Shown here: one piece after another, positions 46,504 through 57,437 of the stretch | How positions within the stretch are numbered: position 1 is the stretch's first letter | Layout: every line of letters begins with the position of its first letter | Assembly (NCBI GenBank): GCA_002794775.1 | Contig: NBAY01000034.1 | Coordinates: 62,001 to 126,000, forward strand | Length of the DNA stretch: 64,000 nt | DNA from: Porodaedalea pini | Lineage: Eukaryota; Basidiomycota; Agaricomycetes; Hymenochaetales; Hymenochaetaceae | Direction of reading: 5' to 3' | The notes under the pieces: model-generated | Database searches by the model: none | Told to the model about the DNA's origin: nothing | The model's input: only the letters and a program-made list of their open reading frames with translations | Translations under genes and position numbers: made by a program

Positions 46504-47600
46504 CAGTTGAACCTGTGTATAAGAATCCTGGTGTATAAGAACTACCTGCACTTAAGAACCAAATTCTGGGTCCACCGCCATGGTAGGCAGGGAATTCAGG
46601 GTCCTATAAGAACTATTGCTATAAGAATTTAGAACTGACCCTCTCACAGAAATTTAAGGCAAAAATTTGTATACAGAGGTGGTCAGCTGACCATATATAT
46701 CCCTATGTGTATAGAATTGTGATGATTCATATCTTGCTAAGCAGCTTGTACAGCCTAAATACAGTAATAAATGAAGAAAAATCTTGTGGAAGGAAGCTTA
46801 TGGTAAATATATTCCTGAATTAGAGCACCCAGAGCCAGAGCTGGAGCCTCTAATCACACTATTAGGACTCGAACTTTCACTTTTTCTTTTATTTCTCCTT
46901 TTACCATTTCCTTTCTTTTAATTGTCCCTTTTCATTATATTTAATCATCTTTTCAATCATTTCCCACACTCTCTCAAACCTGACCTTCATTCGTTCCATT
47001 ACATAAACTATACAGTTCTTAGATAATACAGTCTCACAGGTCCTGAGCTTAAAAGGAAGAGGAATCGCATTTGAACACCTGTTCTGCTTTTCCTCTTACC
47101 TCTGTGACGACCTAGGTAAGACCGCACCCCCTCCTGTAGTAGTGTACAGTGTATTAATCCTCTTACCTCCGCGATGACCTAGTCTGAGTAATCCTGCTGC
47201 CCGAACTTCACGTTTGAGATACAGCCCATCCCAGACAACGTCCGCATCACCATCAGGTGCCGCACATTGAGGTTGCCTAGTCTGAGCTTCACCCAGACTT
47301 CTGCCTAACACACACTTCCTGAGGCTTGCCATGCACTGACATGTACTGCTTCAGAGCCAATCTTGTGATGAAATCAGTCAACCTCAGAACCTTTCCACAA
47401 AGCTCAAGTGTGTGCTTGAGAAGGAGATTGACAAGGGCCATGGACAAACATATTTGTAGTCACATTCCTTAATTCTGATGCTTATACCAAAAATAGTAAT
47501 TTTGTTTATGTATTACACAATACTGTGCACAAGAACTACCTGTGGTTAAGAACCGGAGAATCTGTCCACCGAGGTCAGTTCTCATATGCAGGTTCGACTG
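46504..47600. mobile_element. Non-autonomous Tigger/pogo-like DNA element with nested LTR
   Basis: Imperfect terminal inverted repeats of roughly 80 bp. The left end reads CAGTTGAACCTGTGTATAAG; the right end, on the other strand, reads CAGTCGAACCTGCATATGAG. Further matching blocks are AAGAACTACCTG / CAGGTAGTTCTTG, TTAAGAACC / GGTTCTTAA and GTCCACCG-type segments. TA dinucleotides flank both ends (46502-46503 and 47601-47602), the target duplication of Tc1/mariner-pogo elements. Subtracting the nested solo LTR and its duplication leaves about 640 bp with no transposase, so it is a MITE-like derivative. Confidence 0.8.
46860..47310. mobile_element. Solo LTR, copy 2, nested in the Tigger/pogo-like element
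   Basis: 451 bp, beginning TATTAGGACTCGAACTTTCA and ending CTGCCTAACA, with perfect 5-bp duplications CACAC on both sides (46855-46859, 47311-47315). The second base of the 5' TG terminus is mutated to A. Same family as copies at 14705 and 53480. Confidence 0.9.
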
Positions 47601-47602
47601 TA

Positions 47603-47947
47603 GGTCTTTTAATACATTGGGTGTGATAGAACCAAGTTAGTTTACAATTTCAATGTTCAAGATATCCTGTATCACTAGTACTGTTTTTGAGCTGCTTGAT
47701 ATCATTGTGCCATTTCTAGACTCAGAATGCTTCCATTGCCTCATTTGCAAGTTCATACACCTCCTGCTCCTCCTGTTATCCTCTGATGGACAGAGGATAA
47801 GCTAGATTCCAGTCGAGTCTGTTTTTCTTGATATTTCACGAAAGACCCAGGACTCCGACGATTTGATAGGACGATCTTTTTTCTTTTTTTTTTTCCTTTG
47901 CGATCGTCGATATTCCGAATGAGAAGCAGATTTTCAGCAGAATATTA
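47603..47947. other. Spacer after the Tigger/pogo-like element
   Basis: AT-rich, with a T-tract at 47876-47896 and an AATATTAAT palindrome at 47941. No gene is seen. Confidence 0.4.
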
Positions 47948-48301
47948 ATGCGGTTTAGAATGCATATACATGTCAAGAGCCTGAGCGACATAAACACTAA
48001 CGGCCACTATCCGCCCCCTCGATCATTGAAAGCGATATTCTTGCGCTTGATCGGCTTGTCGCGAGCAAGCATGGTCCGTCCCAGCCATGAAGTTGAGCTT
48101 GGGGACGAACGTGTTTTTGATAGCGTCGCTGAGGACGTCCGCCGCGACACGAAACGTCGAGCGACTATGTTACTTACACTCACACTGTCACAGTAGGACG
48201 CGATAACGTGCCCGCGTCAGACCGCGCACCTCGTGACTCTGACGCGTTTTGTGCTTTTTCCCTGTTGCTCGTTGACTTCCATCTCGTTGCTCGTCTGGCA
48301 T
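47948..48301 (-). other. Divergent partner ORF of copy 3
   Basis: From the ATG at 48301 the minus strand reads a short basic protein start with GKKHKTRQSHEVRGLTRARYRV. After the GTGACA..GTGAGT region an open stretch gives FRVAADVLSDAIKNTF and KLNFMAG, then a segment with LDMYMHS near 47960. The RARYRV block and the LDM.M block are shared with the segment upstream of copy 2, and RYRV with that upstream of copy 1. A TATATAAG lies about 35 bp before the ATG. It is probably a small spliced gene or its remnant; no family recognised. Confidence 0.45.
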
Positions 48302-48748
48302 CTTCACTAGTACTCTCACTAAGGGAACTTATATATGACACTGGTTTCCCGTCATCGTACTGGCTTTGAGTCGAGCACACACACTGTTAGCCGCTGCCGT
48401 TATAGCAAACTTAAGTTCAACAGAAAATACTGTCTCCTCGGTTCCATGAAATTTTCTCCATGGCAAATGGCGGGATGTATAACTTTTTCTTTTTCATATC
48501 TTGAAGTCAAGATCATACTCTAGGCGAGAGCGCGAAAGTCGACTGACTATCATACTTGACACACTTCCCCGCTGTTTGTGCTGTTTTAGCTTCAACTTCA
48601 ACTTCTAAACCGCGGAAATGCAGATTTGAAGCACCTCAAATCTCGACGAGAAAAATCAAATACTGTCTGGAAACCCGAGATGCTCAAGTCGAGAGGCTGA
48701 CGCGCTACGTCATGTATTCGTACCAGTCAGCCGCTCGATTTGGGCGAT

Positions 48749-48755
48749 TATAAAA
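48749..48755 (+). promoter_or_regulatory. TATA box of unknown-family copy 3
   Basis: TATAAAA, 55 bp before the ATG, in the block conserved with copy 1. A TACGTCA half-site lies upstream (48708-48714) and is also kept near copy 1 (29251-29257, inverted). Confidence 0.7.
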
Positions 48756-48809
48756 TGGCCCGCGTCCCACTCTCGTCCTCCACATACACCTTGACTTTCG
48801 ACGGCCACC

Positions 48810-50839
48810 ATGGTGCTCATAAAGCATTCCATTGGCTCCAAAGCCCGCACTCTGCACAACAACCCAACAAGCAAACTCCGCTCGCGCCCTCTCGTCGACA
48901 AGCAGGCCTTGTCGACGGCGACGGGCCCCCTCCTCTCTTCACTGCTGGTCAGTGCCACCCGACGACGCCCCCCTCCCCGACCCCGCCCCACGGCGGCGTC
49001 ATTCTTCTCGCTCTATGAACCTACTGGTATACTGAAAGGTCGTTCCACCCTGAATGCAGTATGTATCTGTCACTTTGCGTACCACCCGAGCTCATCGTCT
49101 GTCTCTTACAGGGAGTGCCTTCGGTGGCAAGCACCTCCACCCTGGAGGACGATATCAAGAACTCGAGGATATTGTCATCGCTTGCCGAGACGACTGACGG
49201 TCGCTCGCTCGATGCATCTTACTTTGGCATCGTGCGTATACTCAACAACTCAAATACATATCATCTGAAGCTGACATGTATGTAAGCAGACGTATAGGAA
49301 CTCCACCCTCAACTCCTCTCAAGGGTCGGAGGATCACTATGCCAATGTGTGCACTTCTCTTGTATGTGCCTTTGCTCTACCACAGTTACCACCCGTACTT
49401 ATTCCTTGCATTCTCAAGGTGGCACACGCAGCTGCATCGGGGTCTGAAGAAGCGGACGATGTGAGTACTCCATGTCGTACATAAACACTAAGGCTGACAC
49501 TGTAACTTAGCTTCCTGACTTCGAACCTGAATCTCCTGAACCCGACAACGCCAGCTTGACGTTCGACGCTGGTGTCGACGCCGCAATCGATGACCGCTTC
49601 GCCGACGTGAAGCCTGTCGTCGAGTTTGGTGAGGTCGCTCCTCCAACTATTCAGCTCCTGTCCGCTATCGCCGCCGACGGGCACTCGGACACCGACGATG
49701 GTGACTCCGGCTCTGAGTTGGAAGACGGTGCACCACTTTCAGTCAACGATTACCAGAATGAAAGCGTGTCGGTGCATGAAGCTGTCTCATTCCTTGACAA
49801 TGTCCTCTTCCCGCTCGAGGAGTCGAGGATGCTTCCGCCGTCACCAATTTCGATCTCGCGGCAACCGACGTCGCGGACCTTCGCTGGACTCCGCCTGCCA
49901 TCGCTTGTTATGGCCGACTACCAGGATACTGCCCTTGGCGCACCCGCACCATTGGGCACACACTCGTACATGGACCTGGCCATGGGCGACGGAGCCGTCC
50001 AATCGGACCCCTTCCTCGTTTATCTCTCTTCCAACGTCGCGCCGACACAGCAATGCTTCCCCGTACACCAGCCTTCGGCACTAATGACAGCTGTCTACCA
50101 GGACACTGATTCTGGCGCACCCGCGCCTCGAGTTATGATATCCGACATGGACCTGGCCATGGTCGACGAGGCTACGCATCCTGCCGCCTTCGTCGCTTTT
50201 CCCACATCGACTTCCGTTCTTCCCGACCCTTTTTCCAACAGCGACTCACATGGCCACATGGAGAACGTTGAACTCATTCCTCACGTACCATGTAACACTA
50301 CCTTCCCGACGTCGCTGTGGACGATTCGCGAGAGTGTTCAGATACCCGAGAATGACAACGACCTCTTCGGACTCCACCGCATGAGCTACGACAATATGGA
50401 ATTATGCGAAGCGGATGACATGGAAATGGCTGAAGACCCTGATGTCGATCTCTTGACAAGCCTCTTTTCTTCGGCGCTTCGTCTGGATGTCGAGTTCTGT
50501 ACGAAATGCTCGGCCCCGCAAGATCCTTTCTGCCAATGCCATCTCAATACTGTCGCAGACTGTATGCATTGCTCAGCGCCTCCAATTCCTTCCTGCCTAT
50601 GCCTTCAACTGAAGGCGCTCTTTCTGCCGCCATCCGACTGTTTGTTGGTTCCGCCATATCCGGGCGCGTTACGGAAGATCTGGCATCCTCCGTTGTCGCC
50701 GCCGATGGACGTCGACGAGGGCCTCTCGCTGGCCGAGCTCTCGTTGCTGGACCTGTCTGTCTCTAACGCGGGCGTTACGCTAGACAGGAGACGGAGGCGA
50801 AGACGAAGGCAGAAATGGAAAATCTGGGTGTTCCGTTAG
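48810..50839 (+). CDS. Unrecognised gene family, copy 3 (twin Cys4 module)
   Basis: Nearly the same protein as copy 1, in opposite orientation. Exon 1 is 48810-49058 (83 residues, basic, Pro/Arg-rich); exon 2 is 49112-49231 (40 residues, GVPSVAS to DASYFGI). A region of one or two short exons (about 49292-49460) joins in phase 0 to the last exon, beginning LPDFEPESPEPDN at 49512. The last exon holds a 427-residue open frame from the internal Met at 49556 to 50839, with the acidic TDDGDSGSELEDG stretch, SRMLPPSP, both Cys4 units (CTKCSAPQDPFCQC, CMHCSAPPIPSCLC) and the Arg-rich tail. No lesion is seen and the promoter is intact, so this and copy 1 are the likely active genes. Function unknown. 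Confidence 0.75.
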
Positions 50840-51383
50840 GATGGATGGATGGCGCGCGGGCGTCTTGAGTTTCGAGTGGAACGGTCTACGATAGCGACTC
50901 TTCTTGACTTCTGGTTTTCTTCAGCTATGATCCCGCCTTCCATTTCGACCCATGCATAGTTCCTCTATGCAAACGTCCGAAACATGTTGTGTTGCTATGC
51001 ACATGTGGTCTTAGTGAGGGTCTTTATTGTCTCCTGCGTCTTGGATCGAGATCTCTATTGCGTATGTATACCTTCTGGCTTTCACATGCAAAATTCCATT
51101 GTCGTATTTGTAACAATACACATTGTTTTTTACGCTATAATTGCCAGGGTAAAATGAGTTATCCTTTATAAGCTTAAACTGTTAATGGATAGAATATTGC
51201 TACTTGTCGGGGACTTGTTTTCCTTTCAATAACTTCGCGTAAATAACTAACAACAGCGCGTCGCATGCTGCACGTGCTTTCCCTTTGTATACATGTATGT
51301 ACGTTGTAAGAAGTGACAGTGATCGGCATGTGATCTGCAGCGATTTGTACAAGAAATTGCACACTTTTCTGCCTCTCAAAAGC
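50840..51383. other. Spacer between family copy 3 and the Copia element
   Basis: 3' region of copy 3, which does not share the 3' sequence common to copies 1 and 2 beyond about 30 bp. No gene is seen. Confidence 0.4.
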
Positions 51384-51598
51384 TGTTGAACTATAAATAA
51401 CTGACAGATACTTGCCTGAGCAAATATCTGTCACTGGTCACATGACCGACTTCCAGAACTCCGACTATATGCTCATATGACTATGCACCATATGCTCACT
51501 ATACTCTTTATAGTAAACTATTCAATTGTACTGTATATAAGGACGGGCACTCTTGCCCCTAATCTACAGCTTTGTCCCACTTTTCTGCTCATCTAAGA
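51384..51598 (+). repeat. Copia 5' LTR
   Basis: 215 bp, starting TGTTGAACTATAAATAACTG. Contains an inverted pair ACAGATA..TATCTGT (51405-51433) and TATATAAGGACGGGC, the likely promoter. Differs from the 3' LTR at three transitions. Confidence 0.92.
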
Positions 51599-54500
51599 GG
51601 TTATGAGCCTTGGCTCCCTCCTACTCATTGCACTCCTCACTATTGCATGTCAGACCATCCTCCTCATTCACCAACACCACCACTACCAACTACTCCTAAA
51701 CCAACTACTAGCACTCGTCCTCACACTCGTGCACAAACACAGGCTGAACAACTAGCTGCAACTACCAGCAGCACTACTCAAACTCCTACTCCACCCACAT
51801 CTACTGCCACACCAGCGCAACTTGAGCGCGACTTTGAACAAACACTACCGCCACTACCAGAGCGTGTTACTCCACCTACTGAATTATCAGAAGGCGAACT
51901 AACTGACCTTACTACAGTGCCTCCTACTTGCACTCAGCGCATTCCTCGCCATGAATCACCCATAATGTCAGCACTAAAAGCAGGTGAAATAATCAAACTG
52001 TTTGATAGCATCAAACCACTTGACGGTGTCAAAAACTGGAAACTCTGGATATTCCATATCTTCCAGGCTATCAATGCCACTGGCCACCCGACTCTCATGG
52101 AGGTAGTGCCATCTAATCCAGAAGAAAATGTCATTGTGAATGCCATCTATGCGGGTGTAATCAAAAACATCCCTGACAAAATACTCAGAAATTACTTAGG
52201 CGTAACTCAAGTACACGTCATACTAAAACAACTAAAGGCACGTTACGACATCCAAACTACAGTAACTAACATGTTAAATGAAGGAGCATTATTCAACGTC
52301 CGAGGCCATGTGTCTCAACTTGACAAAACACTGGACGAACTCGAGTGACGCCACACTGAACTTTGCGCTCATGGAAAGAAACCAGCTGACTCAACTTACT
52401 TGGCAGCGATAACCGCGGCAATACCACCGCAATATAAATATGTTATAACTCAACTTGAACTTCAAATAAATGCCGTGAACGAGTATAACAAAAATAATGA
52501 TGACCACGAGGATCTTGAACTTACTCCTAACCGACTCATTCAAGAAACTCATCAGGCCTTTGCGAACTGGAGTGCGGCAAATACTTGAAGGAATCCAATT
52601 GCCGCCGCGCACCCTTACCAAAGTGAGGCTACTCACCCCTACTTTAGAGGGCGAGGCAGACACACTCAAGGTCGTGGCCGAGGCCGTGGCCAATTTGGAA
52701 CTTACAGAGGCCAAGGACGCGGCTGCAGAGGTTACTCACATAACTCTGATAACTCAATCTCGAACTCAGGGAACTCAAATCCCTTTGTTAAATGTTATAA
52801 CTGCAATAACTACAGGCACCAATCACCTAACTGCCCTCAGCCATGGACTCAGAAGACTAAAGATGCCATGGCAAAGAAAGGGATTCAGGAGCATGCGAAA
52901 CCTCCGACCACTGCCCACTCGCATCAGGCGAGCACGACAAATGTGGCAAACGTACCTGCGACCGCTTCCACTTCCACTGCAGTCGCTCAAGCACACCAGG
53001 CGATAAATGCTGAAATGCCCAACTTTCCGCAGATGCCACCGTTCACTGCAACGATAACTGAAATAACCGATGACGTTACTATGCAGTTCAACAACAAATC
53101 TGCACTTTTCGACTTTCTACGCGACGATCACTACATGGATGCTATTGAAAATTTTGAGGTGAATCATGTAAGCGCCACAGCCATTTACTTAAAAGAAAAC
53201 TATGCTAATAAACTTTATCATACTATGGATATTATTGATTCTGGTGCCACTCTTCACTTAACTCCTTATTTCAACCGACTTACTAATGTTAAACAAACTG
53301 ACCCAAATTCTGTTATAACCGCTAACTCACAAACTTTTATTACTTCAACTATAGGGATTTTAACTGTTGAGATCCCAAATGGTGATACTGTAAGCACCAT
53401 TACTATTAAAGATGTTTATTATGCTAAAGAAATGCACATGACGCTACTTAGCCAGTCTAAACTTTGTGCAGAAGGATATTGTTAGGACTTGAACTTTCAC
53501 CTTTTCTTTTATTTCCCCTTTTACCATTTCTTTTCTTTTAATCGTCCCTTTTCATTATATTTAATCATCTTTCTAATCATTTCCCATACTCCTTTCACAC
53601 GACCTTCATTCATTCCATTCCACTCCCCTTATGTAATGATAGGTAATACTCTCCCATGGTCGTCGCTATATAAGGCCTGAGAAATCGCATGAACTCCTTG
53701 TTCTGCTTTTCCTCTTACCTCCGCAACGACCTAGGTGAGACTTGTTCCCCTTGTATTAGCTTAGTCTTGTATTAATCCTCTTACCTCCGTGACAACCTAG
53801 CCTGAGTACAGCGTGTCCCGAGTCCCCGCTCGAGTATAGCACGTCCCAGATGACAGTCAGCTGAGGCCTGCCCAGTCCAAGTTGTCTCCCGGACTCCCAC
53901 CTAACAGATATGAATTTATTTATAAAGGAAATTTATGTACAATAAAGGCACCTAGCGGTGAAATATGCAGTCAAATTCAATGCAAAAATAACTTGTACTC
54001 TATATTAAAACATTATCAAATGAGCGCTGTAAAATCAATCACTCTGTTTGAACTTCATAAGAAACTCGGACACCTAAGTTATACTTACCTCAAATGGCTA
54101 CTTAAAAATCATCCTGAATCAATCCATTACAAAATTATTGACTCAACTGAAACTCAATGTCATGTTTGTGTTGAAGCAAATATTAAAAGAAATGTTATAC
54201 CTAAAACTTGTACTTCTGAATTAGCTAAAAATTTTGGCGATCACTTTCATATGGATATTTGGGGACCTGCGCCAACAACTGCTATCAGAAATTTTAAATA
54301 TTTGTTAACATTAGTCGACGACTGCACTAGATGGGTCCAAATGAGTTTACTTAAAACTAAAGTGGATGGTTATACTGCTTACATTAAATGGGCTACTTTG
54401 TTATCAACTCAATATGGAATTAAAATTAAAATACTTCAATCTGATAATGATACTGTCTTTTTATCAAACGACTTTCAATTATTTCTAGACAGTCAAGGAA

Positions 54501-56704
54501 CTATGCGAAAACTAACTGTACATGATACTCCACAACAAAATGGTGTAGCTGAGCGAACTCATCAAACAATATTAAATCAAGTTAGATCAAACTTACTAGG
54601 ACATAAATTACCAGACAAGCTCTGGGGAGAAGCCGTTAACTACTCAACTTTTATACATAATAGAACACCTAAGGCGGCAATTAACTTTATCTCTCCATAC
54701 TTTAAGTGATTTAATAAAGCTTATATTTTTGATAACTTACATGAATTTGGCACTCATGTCATTTTCAGAGAAGAAAATACTAATAAACTAACTCCTAAAG
54801 GATCCTACGGCCGATGGCTATGTTGGGATGAAGAAAGTAAAGGACATAGAATTTATCATGATCAGAAAATAACCGTTGAAAGAAATGTCCAATTCCTCAA
54901 AGTCGCACCTTCTCGAATTGAAGGGGAGCAAACTGATACCCCACTAGAAAACAATCAAAATAATCCTAATAATCCTACTGAAACTACTGAACCAAGAAGA
55001 TCAGAGTGACAGCGAAAACCAACTAAACATTCTAGAGGACTTGACTATACTGAAGAACTCAACCTCGCTATCTACTTAACTGAATTCAACGAATTCAATA
55101 ATGAACAACTTGGCGACCCCATCACTTTTCAACAAGCAATTAAGTGACCAGATGCACTTAGATGGGCAAAAGCCATGAAAGATGAAATTGAAACACTAAA
55201 AGAAAGACAAACTTGGGAATATGTCTACCCACCTACTAATGCAAATATCATTGGCACTAGATTTGTTTACAAAACTAAATGGTTAGCCGATGGCCAAATT
55301 GACAAATACAAAGCAAGATTAGTTGTGCAAGGATATGCGCAACAAGAAGGAATTGATTTTTACTCAGATGACCTATTTGCACCAGTAGCACAACTTAGTA
55401 CTGTGCGAACTATACTTTCCTGGGCAGCAACTAATGACTATGAAATACACCAAATAGATATTAAATCAGCCTACTTGTACGGCAAACTCGAAGATGGTGA
55501 AGAAATTTACATTAAACCACCACCTGGATATAATAAACTATTACCTGACTTGAAATCTGGTCAAATACTAAAACTAAAGAAAGCACTATATGGACTAAAA
55601 CAAGCAGGAAGACGTTGGTACAAGAAACTAATGTCAATTTTAACTAAAATAGGATTAACTAGATCAGACAATGACAACGCAGTCTTTTTCAAAACAGAAA
55701 ATAATAAAACTATACTTGTATTATTCGTACATGTTGATGACATTACAATAGCTGTGAAATCAACTCAACTGTTAACTGAACTAAAAACTCAAATTGGAAA
55801 TGAAGTTACTTACACTGACGGAAATGAAATTCACTGGTTACTTGGAATTGAAATTAAGCATAACCATCAAACTAAAACTATAGCATTAAAACAACAAAAC
55901 TATATTGAAACTATTATCAAACGCTATAACTTAGAAAATGCTAAACTAAAGAATTCTCCTATGGAGCCAGGGAGACAATTATCAACTGATGATGCACCAG
56001 CCGATGATGAAGAACTTACTTATATGGAAAAGGTACCTTATATGAACATGGTTGGAGCACTGCGATATGCAGCAGACTGTACCAGGCCAGATATTGCCTA
56101 TACATGTGGAATACTCGCGAGATATTTGACTAACCCTGGTATTAAACATTTTGATGCCGCAAAACAATGTTTTCAATACTTACACTCAACTAAAGACTAT
56201 TGGCTCATACTCGGTGGAACTGAAAATACTCAACTTATTGGATACACTGACTCTGATGGAATGACAACTGAAGGGCATAAAGCCATATCTGGATACTTCT
56301 TTAAACTTGGCAATTCAATAACATCATGGTCAAGTAAAAGACAAACTTTAGTATTACTAGCCATAGCTGAAGCCGAACTTATTGCACTAGCTTATGCGAC
56401 TCAGGAGGCTATTTGGCTAAAAAGACTTGTGAATGAAGTTCTGCAGGCTTTGTTTACACCTACTACAATTTTTACTGATAATCAAGCTATTATTACTATG
56501 GCAACTGATCCTGAGTGTAAATATTCTCAAAGAACTAAACATATTGATATACAAAAAGATTTCTTTAGAGATCACATTGATAAAGGAACCATTACCGTTG
56601 AATACATTCCCACTGAACATAACATAGCAGACTTACTTACTAAAGCATTACCTGTAACTTTACTCAAGTGCTTTGTAGAACAACTTAAACTAATGCGCGC
56701 TTGA
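51572..56704 (+). pseudogene. Copia gag-pol polyprotein, broken by five TGA codons and a nested LTR
   Basis: All parts lie in one frame. Gag (translation probably starts near 51647) has a Ser/Thr/Pro-rich lead, then a UBN2-type core, an RG-rich stretch and the zinc knuckle CYNCNNYRHQSPNC (C-x2-C-x4-H-x4-C, near 52796). The protease has IIDSGATLHL. Integrase has a His/Cys zinc motif ending CHVC and the catalytic Asp, Asp and Glu in HMDIWGP, LQSDNDTVF and NGVAER. Reverse transcriptase shows RLVVQGYAQ, YGLKQAGRRWY and the catalytic VHVDDI. RNase H has GYTDSDG and a final ADLLTKALP. In-frame TGA codons sit at 52346, 52586, 54707, 55007 and 55145. The nested insertion is 432 bp including its duplication, so the frame is kept across it. 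Confidence 0.9.
53480..53906. mobile_element. Solo LTR, copy 3, nested in the Copia element
   Basis: 427 bp, from TGTTAGGACTTGAACTTTCA to CCACCTAACA, with perfect 5-bp duplications GATAT (53475-53479, 53907-53911). The TGTTAGG/CCTAACA termini are perfect inverted repeats. It interrupts pol between protease and integrase, just after the LCAEGY codons. It is younger than the Copia insertion. Confidence 0.95.
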
Positions 56705-56711
56705 AGGGGAG

Positions 56712-56926
56712 TGTTGAACTATAAATAACTGACGGATACTTGCCTGAGCAAATGTCTGTCACTGGTCACATGACCGACTTCCAGAACTCCGACTATATGC
56801 TCATATGACTATGCACCATATGCTCACTATACTCTTTATAGTAAACTATTCAATTGTACTGTATATAAGGACGGGCACTCTTGCCCCTAATCTACAGCTT
56901 TGTCCCACTTTTCTGCTCGTCTAAGA
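56712..56926 (+). repeat. Copia 3' LTR
   Basis: 215 bp, matching the 5' LTR except at three positions, all purine transitions. Its right end lies 511 bp before the TOM70 start codon. Confidence 0.92.
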
Positions 56927-57437
56927 AAAACTTACGCAATGCAACTAAAGATGTAGTAAACTCACAGATGCTTTCATCAAATTCTCTGGCAATGCTGCAC
57001 AAGGTTGTATATCTTCACTCAAAAAAGTAAACACTACAGGCCCACTTTCCTTCTTTGGTTACTCTTTGCTGATCACCATCACTTTTTACAACTATCTGCA
57101 GAGGATAACTATAATAATTCTAGAGTTCTGAGAACATTCTACAATATGCGTTTCGTTTTCTCTCAGGACTGCCCAGATGGTCAACGACTACAAATGAAAG
57201 AGACTACTGCTGCCCAAGGAGTTGAACTGATTCGCCGAACGATGATAATGAAATCGAGCCGAGGATGACGCATCAAGCCGGCCGCTGCCGAAGACAATCT
57301 ATTTTTCCAGGTTTTCTCGTGTCCGAGCCGGTCACTCGACGTGTTTCGTCCGCTCACCGTCTTTACCTTTCCTCGACGTTGTCTGACGCTGTAGTACCGC
57401 CGTCCATACTTTGGCAAACAGCTTTCTTCTCTCAGTC

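Larger units (their letters stand above)
51384..56926 (+). mobile_element. Ty1/Copia retrotransposon, full length, interrupted
   Basis: Bounded by two 215-bp LTRs (51384-51598 and 56712-56926) that differ at three sites. A polypurine tract GAAGGGGAG sits just before the 3' LTR, and GGTTATGAGCC just after the 5' LTR is the candidate primer-binding site. Flanks AAAGC and AAAAC may be a one-mismatch target duplication. Inside is a single gag-pol frame in the Copia order Gag, protease, integrase, reverse transcriptase, RNase H. A solo LTR of another family is inserted at 53480-53906. Without that insertion the element is about 5.1 kb, a normal Copia size. Premature stops make it non-autonomous. 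Confidence 0.93.

Noticed and set aside
49292..49464. Alternative reading of exon 3 of the unknown family as YVSRRIGTPPSTPLKGRR...
   Set aside because: That frame does not join in phase with the acidic LPDFEPESPEPDN exon; the frame ending SEEADD does.
53489..53680. 63-residue Phe-rich frame
   Set aside because: Falls wholly in the T-rich part of a solo LTR.
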